A stretch of 64,000 bases of DNA from Balneatrix alpica DSM 16621. GTDB taxonomy: Bacteria > Pseudomonadota > Gammaproteobacteria > Pseudomonadales > Balneatricaceae. The stretch lies in contig NZ_JHUZ01000017.1 in the NCBI RefSeq assembly GCF_000619885.1, positions 21,755-85,754 of the forward strand. Reading direction: 5' to 3'. A program made the translations under genes and the position numbers. The notes below the pieces were generated by a model. It saw only the letters and a list, made by a program, of their open reading frames with translations. It did no database searches and had not been told where the DNA came from. Shown piece by piece: positions 27,658 through 38,407 of this stretch. Each line of letters starts with the position of its first letter. The first letter of the stretch is position 1.

Positions 27658-28632
27658 TTAGCGTGGTTGGATGGCGGAAAGATGCCGTCCCACCGCTAAG
27701 CCCGCCCCCAGCACGCCCAGCACTGCCGCGCCGCCGAGTAACCATAGCGACGCCTGCCAACCCAGGCCGCGTAATTCAAACTCAGTTTGATACAACTGAC
27801 CCAGCGCAGACACCGGATCACCCAGCCAGTGCAGACAGAGCGCAATCAAAAGCCAGGCCAGTAACCCGCCCAACAAGCCATACCAAAGGCCGGTATAAAG
27901 AAAGGGGCGACGCACATAGGCATCGGTGCCCCCCACCAGCTTAATCACCACGATTTCATCCCGGCGACTTTCAATCGACAAACGAATGGTATTGCCCACT
28001 ACTAACAACACGGCAATGCCAAACAGGCCAGACAGCGCCACCACCACCCGGCGGGCGATATCCAATAGCGTATGTAAACGCTGCACCCACTCCATATCCA
28101 GTTGCGCCACTTCCACCTCCGGCAGCGCCTCCAGCTCCTGCAGCAAACGACTGGCCTCCTGGGGATGGATTTGCCCAGCCGGTTTAAGCACGATCACCGC
28201 CGGCAGCGGATTGCTCTCCAGCCCGGCCAGCACATCCGCTAACCCTGATAGCTGCTGAAACTCACGTAGCGCCTGCTCTTTGGAGACATAGCGCACCTCC
28301 TGCCAGGCCGGGTCACGGCTCAGTTCATAGGCCAGGGATTCTCCCTGCCCCTGGCTGGCATCATCCGCCAGGTACACCGACATCCGCGTGCTCTGCCCCA
28401 GCTCGCCACTGAGTTGCGACACATTCGACAGCACCACATACAGCAACCCAGGTAAGGCCAAAGCAATGGCGATCACCAACAGGGTCATCAGACTGCCGAG
28501 GGGTTGGCGCAGCAACTTCGCCAGGCTGGTGGCCGCTTCCTGCCGGTGATGACGCCACCAGGCACGCAGCACATCGCCGCGGCTAACCTGATGACTGACC
28601 GCTCCTGCGGTTTGCCGCTCAGCTCGTCGCAT
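27658..28632 (-). CDS. ftsX: Cell division protein FtsX
   Basis: 324-aa permease-like partner of FtsE. Four membrane helices (about 44-66, then three in the C-terminal third) flank a periplasmic loop (about 75-180) that activates peptidoglycan hydrolases such as EnvC/AmiB. Core motif WVQRLHTLLDIARRVVVALSG is typical. Its start overlaps the ftsE end by 14 bases. Belongs to the ftsY-ftsE-ftsX operon; normal length. Confidence 0.94.
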   Translation of the reverse strand: MRRAERQTAGAVSHQVSRGDVLRAWWRHHRQEAATSLAKLLRQPLGSLMTLLVIAIALALPGLLYVVLSNVSQLSGELGQSTRMSVYLADDASQGQGESLAYELSRDPAWQEVRYVSKEQALREFQQLSGLADVLAGLESNPLPAVIVLKPAGQIHPQEASRLLQELEALPEVEVAQLDMEWVQRLHTLLDIARRVVVALSGLFGIAVLLVVGNTIRLSIESRRDEIVVIKLVGGTDAYVRRPFLYTGLWYGLLGGLLAWLLIALCLHWLGDPVSALGQLYQTEFELRGLGWQASLWLLGGAAVLGVLGAGLAVGRHLSAIQPR

Positions 28633-29284
28633 CCTGGATCACTCTCCCTTGCTGTAGCGTCAATACCCGATGGTGCATACGGGCAATCAGGCGCAGGTCA
28701 TGGCTGGCGATCAGCATAGTGACTCCCACCTGATTGAACTGCTCAAATAAACGCATGATTTCTGCCGATAGCTCCGGGTCCAGGTTACCGGTCGGTTCAT
28801 CCGCCAGAATCAAAGCCGGCTTGTTGACGATGGCACGGGCGATCCCCACCCGTTGCTGCTCCCCGCCAGAGAGAGCAATGGGATTAAGCTTTTCTTTATT
28901 CAGCAACCCCACCTTATCCAGTGCTGCCCGTACCCGTCGCGCTTCATCATCACTGTCGTAACCACTGATGCGCAGCGGCAGAGCGACGTTATCAAACACG
29001 CTACGGTCAAACAGCAGTTGGTGATTCTGAAACACCACGCCAATCCGCCGGCGCAGATAGGGGATTTGGCTGGCGGGCAGGCGGCTGAGATTTTGCTCAC
29101 CAATATAGATATGGCCAGTGCTGGGGCGCTCCATCAACATGATCAGCTTGAGTAGAGTACTCTTACCTGCCCCGGAATGACCGGTCAGAAAGGCCAGCTC
29201 ACCCCGTTTCAGGGTAAAGCTGACACCGCCCAGGGCCTCATGGCCACCGGGGTAACGCTTACTGACCTGATCGAATCTGATCAT
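28619..29284 (-). CDS. ftsE: Cell division ATP-binding protein FtsE
   Basis: 221-aa ABC ATPase. Walker [10 protein letters not shown] (36-44), signature SGGEQQR, Walker [11 protein letters not shown] and the H loop IASHD are all present. With FtsX it forms an ATP-driven switch that controls septal hydrolases at the divisome. Overlaps ftsY by 4 bases and ftsX by 14, so the three are coupled. Confidence 0.95.
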   Translation of the reverse strand: MIRFDQVSKRYPGGHEALGGVSFTLKRGELAFLTGHSGAGKSTLLKLIMLMERPSTGHIYIGEQNLSRLPASQIPYLRRRIGVVFQNHQLLFDRSVFDNVALPLRISGYDSDDEARRVRAALDKVGLLNKEKLNPIALSGGEQQRVGIARAIVNKPALILADEPTGNLDPELSAEIMRLFEQFNQVGVTMLIASHDLRLIARMHHRVLTLQQGRVIQDATS

Positions 29285-30648
29285 GCATCCTGCCTGTCAA
29301 AGAGGGCGTCGACAAATTCATTGGCCTGGAAGGGGCGCAGATCGTCAATCCCCTCACCCACGCCGATAAAACGAATCGGCAGGCCAAATTGTTTAGCGAT
29401 GGCGAAGATGATCCCACCCTTGGCGGTGCCATCCAGCTTGGTCAGGGTAATGCCCGATACCCCCACCGCTTCCATAAAGGTTTTCGCCTGAGAAATAGCG
29501 TTCTGGCCGGTGCCGGCATCCAACACCAGCATCACCTCATGGGGGGCCTCGGGGTCGAGCTTTTTCATCACTCGCACCACTTTCTCCAATTCCGTCATCA
29601 GGTGCTGCTTGTTCTGCAAACGTCCAGCGGTATCGGCGATCAAGACATCGACTCCCCGCGCTTTCGCCGCCTGCAGCGCATCAAACAGCACGGCAGCGCT
29701 ATCGGCACCGCTTTGCTGAGCAATCACCGGCACCTGGTTGCGCTCCCCCCATACCTGCAATTGCTCCACCGCAGCGGCGCGGAAGGTATCCCCCGCCGCC
29801 AGCATCACTTTTTTACCTTCGCCCTGATATTTCTTCGCCAGCTTGCCAATGGTGGTGGTTTTACCCACCCCATTCACCCCGACCATCAAGATCACATAAG
29901 GAGACTTGGCTTGCAGTTGTAGCGGCTGTTCAGCCTGCTGCAACAACGCCCGCAGCTCGTCTTTCAAGGCATGATAGAGCGCCTGGGGGTCTTTCAGCTC
30001 TTTACGGCTAACACGATCCGTCAGGCGCTGGATGATGTCCTGGGTCGCTTCCATCCCCACATCCGCCAGCAATAACTGGGTTTCCAGTTCTTCTAGCAGG
30101 TCATCGTCGATCTGTTTGGCCCCAAGAAAGAGCGAAGCCAGGCCTTCGGTCAGATTCGCTTTGGTGCGGCTCAGGCCTGCTTTAATGCGCTCGAAGAAGC
30201 CCAGTTTACCCTTGGGCTTTTCCTGCTCGCGTGGGGCCTCCACCGGGGCAGCGGCGACCACTGAGGGCTCAACCAACGGCTGGGGAGTGTTGACTGGCGC
30301 TTGTTCGGCTTCTGCTGCTGCAGTTTCTGCTACTTCGGTTTCTGCTACTTCGGCTGCAGACTGCGCCAGGCTGACCGGTGGATGCTCCTCCTCAGCCGCC
30401 GGGCTGGGCTGCTCCGTTAGCGGCTCCACTGCCGCAGGGGCGGGTTGCTCAGCCTGCTCCGGCTCGGCCACGACGGTGGTCTCAACCGCCTGCGGCATTA
30501 CCTCGACAGTGCTGTCCTGTGCAGACGCTAACGCGCTCTCCTCCTGACTCGGCTCAGCAACAGGTTGCTCTGGCGCAACGGGGGCGGCAGGAGGAGTTGG
30601 CTCCGGCTTTTTCTTGCCGAATAAAGAAGATTTCAGTTTATCCCACAT
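29281..30648 (-). CDS. ftsY: Signal recognition particle receptor FtsY
   Basis: 455-aa GTPase that receives the SRP-ribosome complex at the membrane. The C-terminal NG domain (about 150-455) holds G1 [10 protein letters not shown]3 DTAGRLQ and G4 TKLDGTAKG. The N-terminal A domain (about 20-135) is acidic and Ala/Glu/Val rich, as usual, but includes a 15-bp exact tandem duplication (30324-30353). Heads the ftsY-ftsE-ftsX operon, divergent from the M16-like gene. Confidence 0.96.
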   Translation of the reverse strand: MWDKLKSSLFGKKKPEPTPPAAPVAPEQPVAEPSQEESALASAQDSTVEVMPQAVETTVVAEPEQAEQPAPAAVEPLTEQPSPAAEEEHPPVSLAQSAAEVAETEVAETAAAEAEQAPVNTPQPLVEPSVVAAAPVEAPREQEKPKGKLGFFERIKAGLSRTKANLTEGLASLFLGAKQIDDDLLEELETQLLLADVGMEATQDIIQRLTDRVSRKELKDPQALYHALKDELRALLQQAEQPLQLQAKSPYVILMVGVNGVGKTTTIGKLAKKYQGEGKKVMLAAGDTFRAAAVEQLQVWGERNQVPVIAQQSGADSAAVLFDALQAAKARGVDVLIADTAGRLQNKQHLMTELEKVVRVMKKLDPEAPHEVMLVLDAGTGQNAISQAKTFMEAVGVSGITLTKLDGTAKGGIIFAIAKQFGLPIRFIGVGEGIDDLRPFQANEFVDALFDRQDA

Positions 30649-30755
30649 GAATAGTTACAATCCCACAGCAGCAGGCAGCGCGCCTGCGAAACAGAAGGGG
30701 CTATCTTAAAGGATGGCCACCGCTTTCCCAAGGGTAACAGGATAGAGAAGCAGCC

Positions 30756-32009
30756 GTGAGCGAGTCAGGCCATCAGCCCCCCTCCGTGAATGTACCCCAG
30801 CCCCTGTTTAACCGGCGCTATCTGAAAATCATTATCTGGGTGATTGCCATTGCTGTACTGCTACTTAACTGGTACCAGCAACGCCAGGCCGATAGCTGGC
30901 AGCCGCAACATTGGCAGCAAGAGCAAATGGCGGTCTATTGGCTGGAGCAAGATTTACAGCAAAGCGAAGTCTGGACCCTCAGTTATCACCAGGGGGCCGC
31001 AGGGGTCGCCGCAGGTTTGGCAACGCTGGCGGAGCGCACGCTGTACCATCACCTCAGCGGCAATAGTCAGGACTGGTTTTTACAACATCAGATCGCCCTG
31101 ACCAGCCAGCTGGAACAGGACGGCTGGCACCTGAGCCTGCGCCTGCCCAGCACACCGGAGCATCGCCAACTTGCCCTGCAAGGGCTGCAACAGCTGCTAC
31201 GCCACGATGACCTGCAACCTGCCAGTCTGGCGGCAGCTCAGCAGCGCCTGCTGGCCGAAGCCCATATCAATGCCAACAAAGCCGATCTGTTGGTCAGCCA
31301 AGCCAGTCTCGTCAGCCTCTATGGCCATCACCCCTATGGGCTGCCACAGCGGGGCCAGCGTAGCAGCCTGGAGCAGCTGGATGCCGCCCAGGTCAGTCAC
31401 TTTATCGGTCAGTATTGGCAACAACCGCAACAGCTGCTGCTGTATGGCAGTCTGAGCGAGCGCGAGGCCAAACAGGTGGCGGAGCAGATTCAACAACAGT
31501 TCCCCGTCAGCCAACCAAGCGCAGTGGCCCCTCCTGCTGCCGCCGGTTTGCCCCTGAATATGCAACGTCCGCAGCTACAGCAACTGCAGGCCTGGGCCTT
31601 ACAGATTCCAGTCATGCTTTACCCCCTGGAGACCGACCTGCTCCGCTTCGGCTTAGCGGAGCTGGCCACACAACAGGGTCTCAGCCCCAGCACATTGCCC
31701 CTGCCTCCCGCCAGCCTGAGCTGGTACTGGCAGGGGGCACTTGATCACGAGCCACCGAGCTGGCCGCCTGCCAGTCTGAGCCTGCGCCAGTTAGAGGTTG
31801 CCCTGCCACAGGTACGCCAGCGCTGGAAAGAACTGGCCGCCCAACCACAGCAGCTTGCCCTGCTGCTGGCGCAAGGCTTACAGCGGGGCTTGCCAAGCGA
31901 TCTGCTATGGCACTACCAACTCGGCGGTGAGGCTGATTTCAGCCAATTAGAAGACGCCTTAACCACCTTTAGTGACTGGCCCCGCGGCCAGGCCCGACTC
32001 AGCCCCTAA
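30756..32009 (+). CDS. Degenerate M16-family peptidase-like protein
   Basis: 417-aa protein with an N-terminal TM segment (about 28-44) and an M16 (pitrilysin-type) fold. The equivalent of the HxxEH zinc site is replaced (LATLAERTLYHHL), so it should lack protease activity. In pseudomonads two M16 genes, one active and one not, lie between ftsY and rsmD; here only this inactive one is found. GTG start at 30756. It may be a structural subunit that needs an active partner encoded elsewhere. Confidence 0.72.
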   Translation: MSESGHQPPSVNVPQPLFNRRYLKIIIWVIAIAVLLLNWYQQRQADSWQPQHWQQEQMAVYWLEQDLQQSEVWTLSYHQGAAGVAAGLATLAERTLYHHLSGNSQDWFLQHQIALTSQLEQDGWHLSLRLPSTPEHRQLALQGLQQLLRHDDLQPASLAAAQQRLLAEAHINANKADLLVSQASLVSLYGHHPYGLPQRGQRSSLEQLDAAQVSHFIGQYWQQPQQLLLYGSLSEREAKQVAEQIQQQFPVSQPSAVAPPAAAGLPLNMQRPQLQQLQAWALQIPVMLYPLETDLLRFGLAELATQQGLSPSTLPLPPASLSWYWQGALDHEPPSWPPASLSLRQLEVALPQVRQRWKELAAQPQQLALLLAQGLQRGLPSDLLWHYQLGGEADFSQLEDALTTFSDWPRGQARLSP

Positions 32010-32045
32010 CAGGCTATCCGGCTGAATGATCTGATGAGGACTCCT

Positions 32046-33235
<1,190 letters not shown>

Positions 33236-33243
33236 CAAGCTGA

Positions 33244-33510
<267 letters not shown>

Positions 33511-33517
33511 TCCACTC

Positions 33518-33542
33518 GGCCGGAGCCCGCTCCGGCCTTTTC
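33518..33542 (+). terminator. Rho-independent terminator after the ferredoxin gene
   Basis: GGCCGGAG-CCCG-CTCCGGCC with T4 immediately after, starting 8 bases past the stop codon. Good intrinsic terminator of the coaD-ferredoxin unit. Confidence 0.85.
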
Positions 33543-33563
33543 CCGCCGAATGACGAGGTTGTC

Positions 33564-34034
33564 ATGCTGATAATGGATTTTGAGGCCAGCAGCCTGTCCC
33601 GTCAGTCTTTTCCGATTGAAATTGCCTGGATTGATACCCAAAGCGGTCAGCGTGATTCTTTTTTGATTGATCCCCGGAGCGCCTCCCACTGGCACGATCT
33701 GCAATGGGCCGGACACATTCATGGCATTAGTCTGGAAATGCTGCATCAGCAGGGAATTGGCGTGCTGCAAGCCGCCCAACGTCTTAATCAGGCCCTACAA
33801 GGACGGCAAGTATTTTCTGATGCCTCCGACTGGGATGGCCACTGGCTGCATCGCCTTTACGACGCCACCCTGTTGCACCCCAGCTTTGAGCTGAAGGATC
33901 TTTACTCCCATCTCGCCCAATACCGTGACTATGACCTGATTGAGCAACTGCAACGCCAATCACGTCCCCATCGGGCACTGGATGATGTGGCCATGATGGC
34001 CGAGCTGATTAATAAGCGCTTGCCCCAGGTTTAA
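33564..34034 (+). CDS. DEDDh-type 3'-5' exonuclease-like protein
   Basis: 156-aa RNase-H-fold nuclease. ExoI motif DFEAS (D-x-E), a central SDASDWDGHW and the ExoIII motif HRALDDV (H and D) fit the DEDDh class. Stand-alone small exonucleases of this type have no fixed role; RNA or DNA end trimming is likely. The ATG at 33564 has GAGG 7 bases upstream. A second ATG nine bases on is possible. Separated from the upstream ferredoxin by a terminator. Confidence 0.75.
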   Translation: MLIMDFEASSLSRQSFPIEIAWIDTQSGQRDSFLIDPRSASHWHDLQWAGHIHGISLEMLHQQGIGVLQAAQRLNQALQGRQVFSDASDWDGHWLHRLYDATLLHPSFELKDLYSHLAQYRDYDLIEQLQRQSRPHRALDDVAMMAELINKRLPQV

Positions 34035-34041
34035 ACCGCGA

Positions 34042-34299
34042 TTAACGGCGGCGATAAAGCCCCAGCATACAGAGCAGCAGCCCTAACAGCATCAGCAACA
34101 TACTGCCATTGACCAGGCCACTGTGGCGTGCGCCAAAGGGAATAAAAGGATGATTGGCCTGATGATCACAGACCAATTGTTGATAATCGAAGCTGCCACC
34201 GGCATCCAGGCAGGCATCCACCGCCATAAACTCCTGCCAAAAGCTGCCCATCAGCCATAGCATCGGCGCGATTAAAAGCAGCAGCCCCCATTTCAGCAT
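34042..34299 (-). CDS. Hypothetical small membrane protein
   Basis: 85-aa protein with two membrane helices (about 5-22 and 62-80) around a periplasmic loop with two Cys (C30, C44) that could form a disulfide. No family recognised. It lies 12 bases downstream of the DUF416 gene on the same strand and is likely cotranscribed. Convergent with the exonuclease gene, 7-base gap. Confidence 0.6.
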   Translation of the reverse strand: MLKWGLLLLIAPMLWLMGSFWQEFMAVDACLDAGGSFDYQQLVCDHQANHPFIPFGARHSGLVNGSMLLMLLGLLLCMLGLYRRR

Positions 34300-34311
34300 G
34301 ATGTTAGCAAC

Positions 34312-34914
34312 TCAATCTTCGTCGTCACTGATGCCGATGGCACTGACGCCCTCATTCGCGGCGGTGGTACGCAGCTCATCGACCCAGGCAGCTTCGGCCT
34401 GGCGACGGCTTTGCAGCTCCTCGACCAGCCAATCTTCATAGTCCAACTGCTGCACCATCAACTCATGGGTATTGATCAGGCGCACCAGCTCTTCATCGGA
34501 GATATCCACCGGCGAGGTAAACTCCACCAGGGCAGCGATACACTCATGGACCACCTGAGCCGCCGATGCCGCATCCGCTGCTTCCTCACCATCCAGGGTT
34601 TGTAGCACCGCATTTAACGCCACGCAGGCATCCAGGGCAGCATGGGCACCAAACATATCGAACTCACGTAAGTCCGGGGTCACGCTGTCGAGCTGGTCCA
34701 GCATTTCTTCGATATGCATCACCGAACGGCGGCCCGCCAGCTTCTCCCACACCTTGTCGAGAATCCCCCGTACCAGGGCGGCGTCACCAAACTCGGCCAC
34801 CCGGGCAAAGAGGGCATAGTTAGGGTACAGGCGCTCGGCCATACTGGCTGCGAACAGGGCCAGCTGCCAGCCTTTCAGAGGGGCTAGCTTTTGCTCGAGA
34901 TCCAGTTGCTGCAT
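34312..34914 (-). CDS. DUF416 (YjaG) family protein
   Basis: 200-aa protein of the YjaG/DUF416 family. The family pattern LEQKLAPLKGWQLALFAASMAERLYPNY at the N terminus and an all-helical acidic body are clear. Function unknown in any organism. GGAG lies 7 bases before the ATG. Followed by a small membrane protein gene. Confidence 0.88.
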   Translation of the reverse strand: MQQLDLEQKLAPLKGWQLALFAASMAERLYPNYALFARVAEFGDAALVRGILDKVWEKLAGRRSVMHIEEMLDQLDSVTPDLREFDMFGAHAALDACVALNAVLQTLDGEEAADAASAAQVVHECIAALVEFTSPVDISDEELVRLINTHELMVQQLDYEDWLVEELQSRRQAEAAWVDELRTTAANEGVSAIGISDDED

Positions 34915-34980
34915 GGGGGGCTCCGGGTTAGTTCGTTAGGGCGCTCATTCTACCCTAGCCCCCGTGGAGGGTACAGGCTA

Positions 34981-35616
34981 CTAATTAGCCGGCAAACCAT
35001 GTAGGGCAGGAGTCGCACTTTCCGGCACGGGGCCATCGGCCTGGGCCACTTGCCACTCCCCCGCCTGCAGGCGTAAAGGCAGCACCCCCGACCAGACCGG
35101 CCAATCCCCATCGGCAGCATCATCATTGGGGCCGCCCTGGCGGATCTTGCAGGACCACTCATCCAAGCGCAGCCGGATCACCAGGGTTGCCTGCAGTTCA
35201 ATGTCCGTCAGCGGCCGCACCACGGCAGCACGCCCCGGCACAATACGATCGACAAAATAGTCCAGACTTTCGCGCTTATGCTCACCCTCTACCCGCTCCG
35301 GCTGACCAAATACCACCAGCGAGCGGTAGTTCATGGAATGATTAAAACCCGACTTAGCCAACACCAAGCCATCCAACAAGGTGAAACATACACAGAGCGG
35401 CTGCTCCAATGCCTTGGTTAATAAGCCATTACGTGCATGTCCATGCAGATAAAGGTACTCTCCCTGACGCCAATGGGCGGTCGGCAACACCAGCGGATAC
35501 CCCCCGGCATCAATGCCAAGGTGACAAATCCAGCTTTCATCAATGATGGCCAACGCCTGCTGATAATCCTCTACCTTGCGCTTAGGCCCCCGCTTAATCT
35601 GATTACGCCCACTCAT
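34981..35616 (-). CDS. Pyridoxamine 5'-phosphate oxidase-like FMN split-barrel protein
   Basis: 211-aa FMN-binding split-barrel (NimA/PNPOx-like) protein. The core has HARNGLLTKALEQPLCVCFTLLDG and YRSLVVFGQPERVE. These proteins often bind FMN or heme and act on small molecules. Divergent from a PdxR/MocR-type PLP regulator across 113 bases, which suggests vitamin-B6-linked control. It is not PdxH itself (too different in length and ends). Confidence 0.8.
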   Translation of the reverse strand: MSGRNQIKRGPKRKVEDYQQALAIIDESWICHLGIDAGGYPLVLPTAHWRQGEYLYLHGHARNGLLTKALEQPLCVCFTLLDGLVLAKSGFNHSMNYRSLVVFGQPERVEGEHKRESLDYFVDRIVPGRAAVVRPLTDIELQATLVIRLRLDEWSCKIRQGGPNDDAADGDWPVWSGVLPLRLQAGEWQVAQADGPVPESATPALHGLPAN

Positions 35617-35683
35617 GTACTGACTCCTGGCTAAGCAAACAGAACTTGCAAATCGTTACGAAAGACCTGACTATGCAATGATC

Positions 35684-35706
35684 AATGGCTCCCAAACAGA
35701 GCCATT
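35684..35706. promoter_or_regulatory. Inverted repeat in the pdxR-split-barrel intergenic region
   Basis: AATGGCTC-N7-GAGCCATT, 23 bases before the PdxR-like start, followed by T-rich DNA. A good operator or autoregulatory attenuator candidate for the MocR-type regulator. Confidence 0.5.
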
Positions 35707-35729
35707 TTTAATCTTTTTATGGAGCCAAT

Positions 35730-37181
35730 ATGTCACCGCTGGCCAGTTTGCTACAGCCTGCCGATCCCCAGGGCGGCAGTAAGCCACAGCAACTCTACCA
35801 ACAACTGAAGCAATTGATTCTGGCCGGACAGATAGCCCAGGGCCAACGCCTGCCCCCCAGCCGGGAACTGGCCAACCACTGGCAGTGTGGCCGCAATACC
35901 GTCATCCAGGCTTATGAGCAACTGGCCCAGGATGGCTTTACCCGTGGCCGTATCGGCGCTGGCACCTATGTCTGCCTACCTGAGCCGGACAGCCTGATTG
36001 CCGCCCAGCCTGAGCCACAACAGATTACGCCGGTGAAGGGCTTATCACGCCGCGGCCAGCATCTGAGCGCCTACAACCGTAGCCGCGAACCCGCCAGTTT
36101 GCTGCTACAGCCAGGCATTCCCGAGCTGCAGCTGTTTCCCTGGGATCAGTGGCGTCAACATCTGAATCGGGTACAACGCCGCCACCCGCAGCGCTTAGCC
36201 GGTTATGGTCAGCCCCAGGGTTTGCCCCGCCTGCGCCAGTGCCTGAGCCAATACCTGCAGGAGTCCCGCGGAGTACGCTGCCAGTCAGAGCAGATTCTGA
36301 TTACCTCCGGTGCCCAGCAGGGCATCAGCATGGTTGCCGCGCTGTTGTTGGATGAAGGTGATCCTGTTTGGATTGAAGACCCGGGTTATCTCGGCGCCCG
36401 CTATGGCTTTCAGGCCCAGGGAGCACAGCTTTGCCCGGTACCTGTCGATGAAGAAGGACTGCAGCTCAACCAGGGCCTGGCCCAGCACCCGCTACCCAAG
36501 TTGATTTACACCACCCCTTCCCACCAGTACCCCAGCGGCGCCGTACTCTCTTTACCCCGCCGTTTGGCGTTATTGCAGCTGGCGCAAGAGCAGGGCAGCT
36601 GGATTCTGGAAGACGACTACGACAGCGAATATCGCTATGACCGCCGCCCGCTTGCCGCCATGCAGGGTTTGGATCAGCACCAGCGGGTGCTGTACCTGGG
36701 CACCCTGTCCAAGGTGATGTTTCCTGGTTTGCGTTTGGGTTATCTGGTGCTGCCCGACAGCCTGGTGGAACCCTTCTGTCGCTATCGTTCACTGCTGGAT
36801 CTGCATCCACCCTTACATCTGCAGGCCGCCCTGGCCGAGTTTATCGAAAGCGGTGGCTTCAGTAGTCATATCCGTCAAATGCGTCAGCTCTACCAACAGC
36901 GCCGCGACTATTTCTGGCAACTGGCCAAGCAGCAGCTACGCCCACACCAGCTCGGCCCCTTGCCGGACGCGGGACTGCATGCCTGCCTGCGCCTGAATGG
37001 CAATGACCGCATGCTGGTACGTCAGTTGGAACAAGCAGGGCTTGGGGTGCGCGCCCTCAGTGACTATTGCCTGCAACAGCGGCAAAATGGCTTGGTGATG
37101 GGCTATGCCGGCTGTAACGAACAGCAACTGGAACAAGGCGTACAGATTTTGGCACAGTATCTGGGTCGTGCCCGCGCTTAG
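35730..37181 (+). CDS. pdxR: PdxR/MocR family PLP-dependent regulator
   Basis: 483-aa fusion of an N-terminal GntR winged HTH (about 22-85; QRLPPSRELANHWQCGRNTV) and a fold-type-I aminotransferase domain (about 110-480) with the PLP Lys in YLGTLSKVMFPG. Such MocR proteins sense PLP or aminoacids and control B6 or amine metabolism. GGAG lies 6 bases before the ATG. Divergent from an FMN split-barrel gene, its likely target. The pdxR name is by resemblance, not proof. Confidence 0.82.
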   Translation: MSPLASLLQPADPQGGSKPQQLYQQLKQLILAGQIAQGQRLPPSRELANHWQCGRNTVIQAYEQLAQDGFTRGRIGAGTYVCLPEPDSLIAAQPEPQQITPVKGLSRRGQHLSAYNRSREPASLLLQPGIPELQLFPWDQWRQHLNRVQRRHPQRLAGYGQPQGLPRLRQCLSQYLQESRGVRCQSEQILITSGAQQGISMVAALLLDEGDPVWIEDPGYLGARYGFQAQGAQLCPVPVDEEGLQLNQGLAQHPLPKLIYTTPSHQYPSGAVLSLPRRLALLQLAQEQGSWILEDDYDSEYRYDRRPLAAMQGLDQHQRVLYLGTLSKVMFPGLRLGYLVLPDSLVEPFCRYRSLLDLHPPLHLQAALAEFIESGGFSSHIRQMRQLYQQRRDYFWQLAKQQLRPHQLGPLPDAGLHACLRLNGNDRMLVRQLEQAGLGVRALSDYCLQQRQNGLVMGYAGCNEQQLEQGVQILAQYLGRARA

Positions 37182-37206
37182 CCAGGTAACCACAGGAGCC
37201 ACTAGC

Positions 37207-37656
37207 ATGCGTCCACTTTTATTCGTTTCCGCGCTCAGCCTGAGCCTTAGTCTATACAGCCCCCTGGGGCTCGCGGATAAAGATAAAGGAAAGGGCAAAC
37301 AAGACTGGCAGCCCAGTAGCGAAAGCAGCCAGTCCGGTGTACTCAAAGATATTTTGACTGAAACCGAACGCCAACTGGTATGGCGTATTCTCTATGGCAA
37401 AGAGGCGCCCAAAGGCAGCGAGCAGCAAAACCTCAGTCAACACAAGAACAAGGGACTGCCCCCCGGCATTGCCAAAAATCTCGCCCGTGGCAAGCCCTTA
37501 CCTCCCGGCATTGCCAAACGTTATGACCAAAACACGCTGGCAAAACTACCGCAAAAACCGGGTTATGAGTGGCGTGAGTTAGATGGCCGCGCCATCCTGG
37601 TGGAAACCGCGAGTCAGGTGATTGTGGAAGTGATCAGCCGCAATCTGGGCCTCTAA
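37207..37656 (+). CDS. RcnB-like secreted protein
   Basis: 149-aa protein with a signal peptide (about 1-23). The mature part is Lys-rich at the start and contains two copies of LPPGIAK (near residues 80 and 98). The C-terminal segment GYEWRELDGRAILVETASQVIVEVI is like RcnB-family (Ni/Co homeostasis) periplasmic proteins. AGGAG lies 8 bases before the ATG at 37207. Metal link unproven; no nickel efflux gene is nearby. Confidence 0.65.
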   Translation: MRPLLFVSALSLSLSLYSPLGLADKDKGKGKQDWQPSSESSQSGVLKDILTETERQLVWRILYGKEAPKGSEQQNLSQHKNKGLPPGIAKNLARGKPLPPGIAKRYDQNTLAKLPQKPGYEWRELDGRAILVETASQVIVEVISRNLGL

Positions 37657-37727
37657 CCCAGCACTTAAGCCATCCATGAGCACCGCAGGCGCTGAGTGGC
37701 CCATGACCACCACAGCGCCTGCCTGGC

Positions 37728-38150
37728 TTAACTGCGTAGACGACGGTTCTGCTGCGGCAAGGGGCGGATACGGCCATTCTCATCAATCGCCACCAGCACA
37801 AATAGCCCTTCGGTGATCTTGCGAAACTCCGAGCCATCGGGACACTGCGCCCAAACCTCCGCCACGATTTTCATCGATGAATTGCCCGTTTCCACCACCC
37901 GGGTATAAAAGCTGAGCAGGGTGCCAACCAAGACCGGTGACATAAAGTCCACCTGGGAAATCGACACCGTGGCAATCCGGCTATGGGCCAGCTTGCCTGC
38001 ATGAATACTGGCGGCCAAATCCATCTTAGCCACCAGCCAGCCGCCATAAATATCACCAAAGCCATTGGTATCGCTTGGCAAAGCGGGAAATTGCAGACTC
38101 AACTCCCCTTCGGGACTGGGGTTCAACTCATCAGAATCCTGGGCGTTCAT
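37728..38150 (-). CDS. Acyl-CoA thioesterase, YciA-like hotdog
   Basis: 140-aa single-hotdog acyl-CoA thioesterase. The motif NGFGDIYGGWLVAKMDLAAS is the YciA/BACH signature with the catalytic Asp region. YciA enzymes hydrolyse a wide range of acyl-CoAs. ATG at 38150 (MNAQDSDEL) is chosen; the frame runs on upstream to 38228 with no family match. Stands alone; promoter region shared with pstS (divergent). Confidence 0.85.
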   Translation of the reverse strand: MNAQDSDELNPSPEGELSLQFPALPSDTNGFGDIYGGWLVAKMDLAASIHAGKLAHSRIATVSISQVDFMSPVLVGTLLSFYTRVVETGNSSMKIVAEVWAQCPDGSEFRKITEGLFVLVAIDENGRIRPLPQQNRRLRS

Positions 38151-38296
38151 AATTAGCCTTATTATCGCTATGGGCAGCAAAATGATGGCGCCAGTATAGC
38201 CGCTCACGCGCAGCGAAAAAACCGCCAAGCAGCGTCTTTACTGGCTTTGCGCAGACTCAGGTCGCGCTTTTGCAAAAATCTGACGATTGCCAACCC

Positions 38297-38331
38297 TTGT
38301 CACTGAGTTGTCACATTCAACTCCTATAGTG
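38297..38331 (+). promoter_or_regulatory. Pho box and promoter of pstS
   Basis: TTGTCAC-N4-TTGTCAC direct repeat (38297-38314), an 11-bp period match to the PhoB consensus CTGTCAT-N4-CTGTCAT, followed 11 bases on by a TATAGT -10 element near 38325. PhoB activates this class of promoter in low phosphate. Confidence 0.85.
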
Positions 38332-38407
38332 GGCTCCATCAAATTACGCGGCCAGGTACTGACCTGCTGCCCCTTAAACCAGAAGAGCCTGTCACCAGGA
38401 GTAAGTA

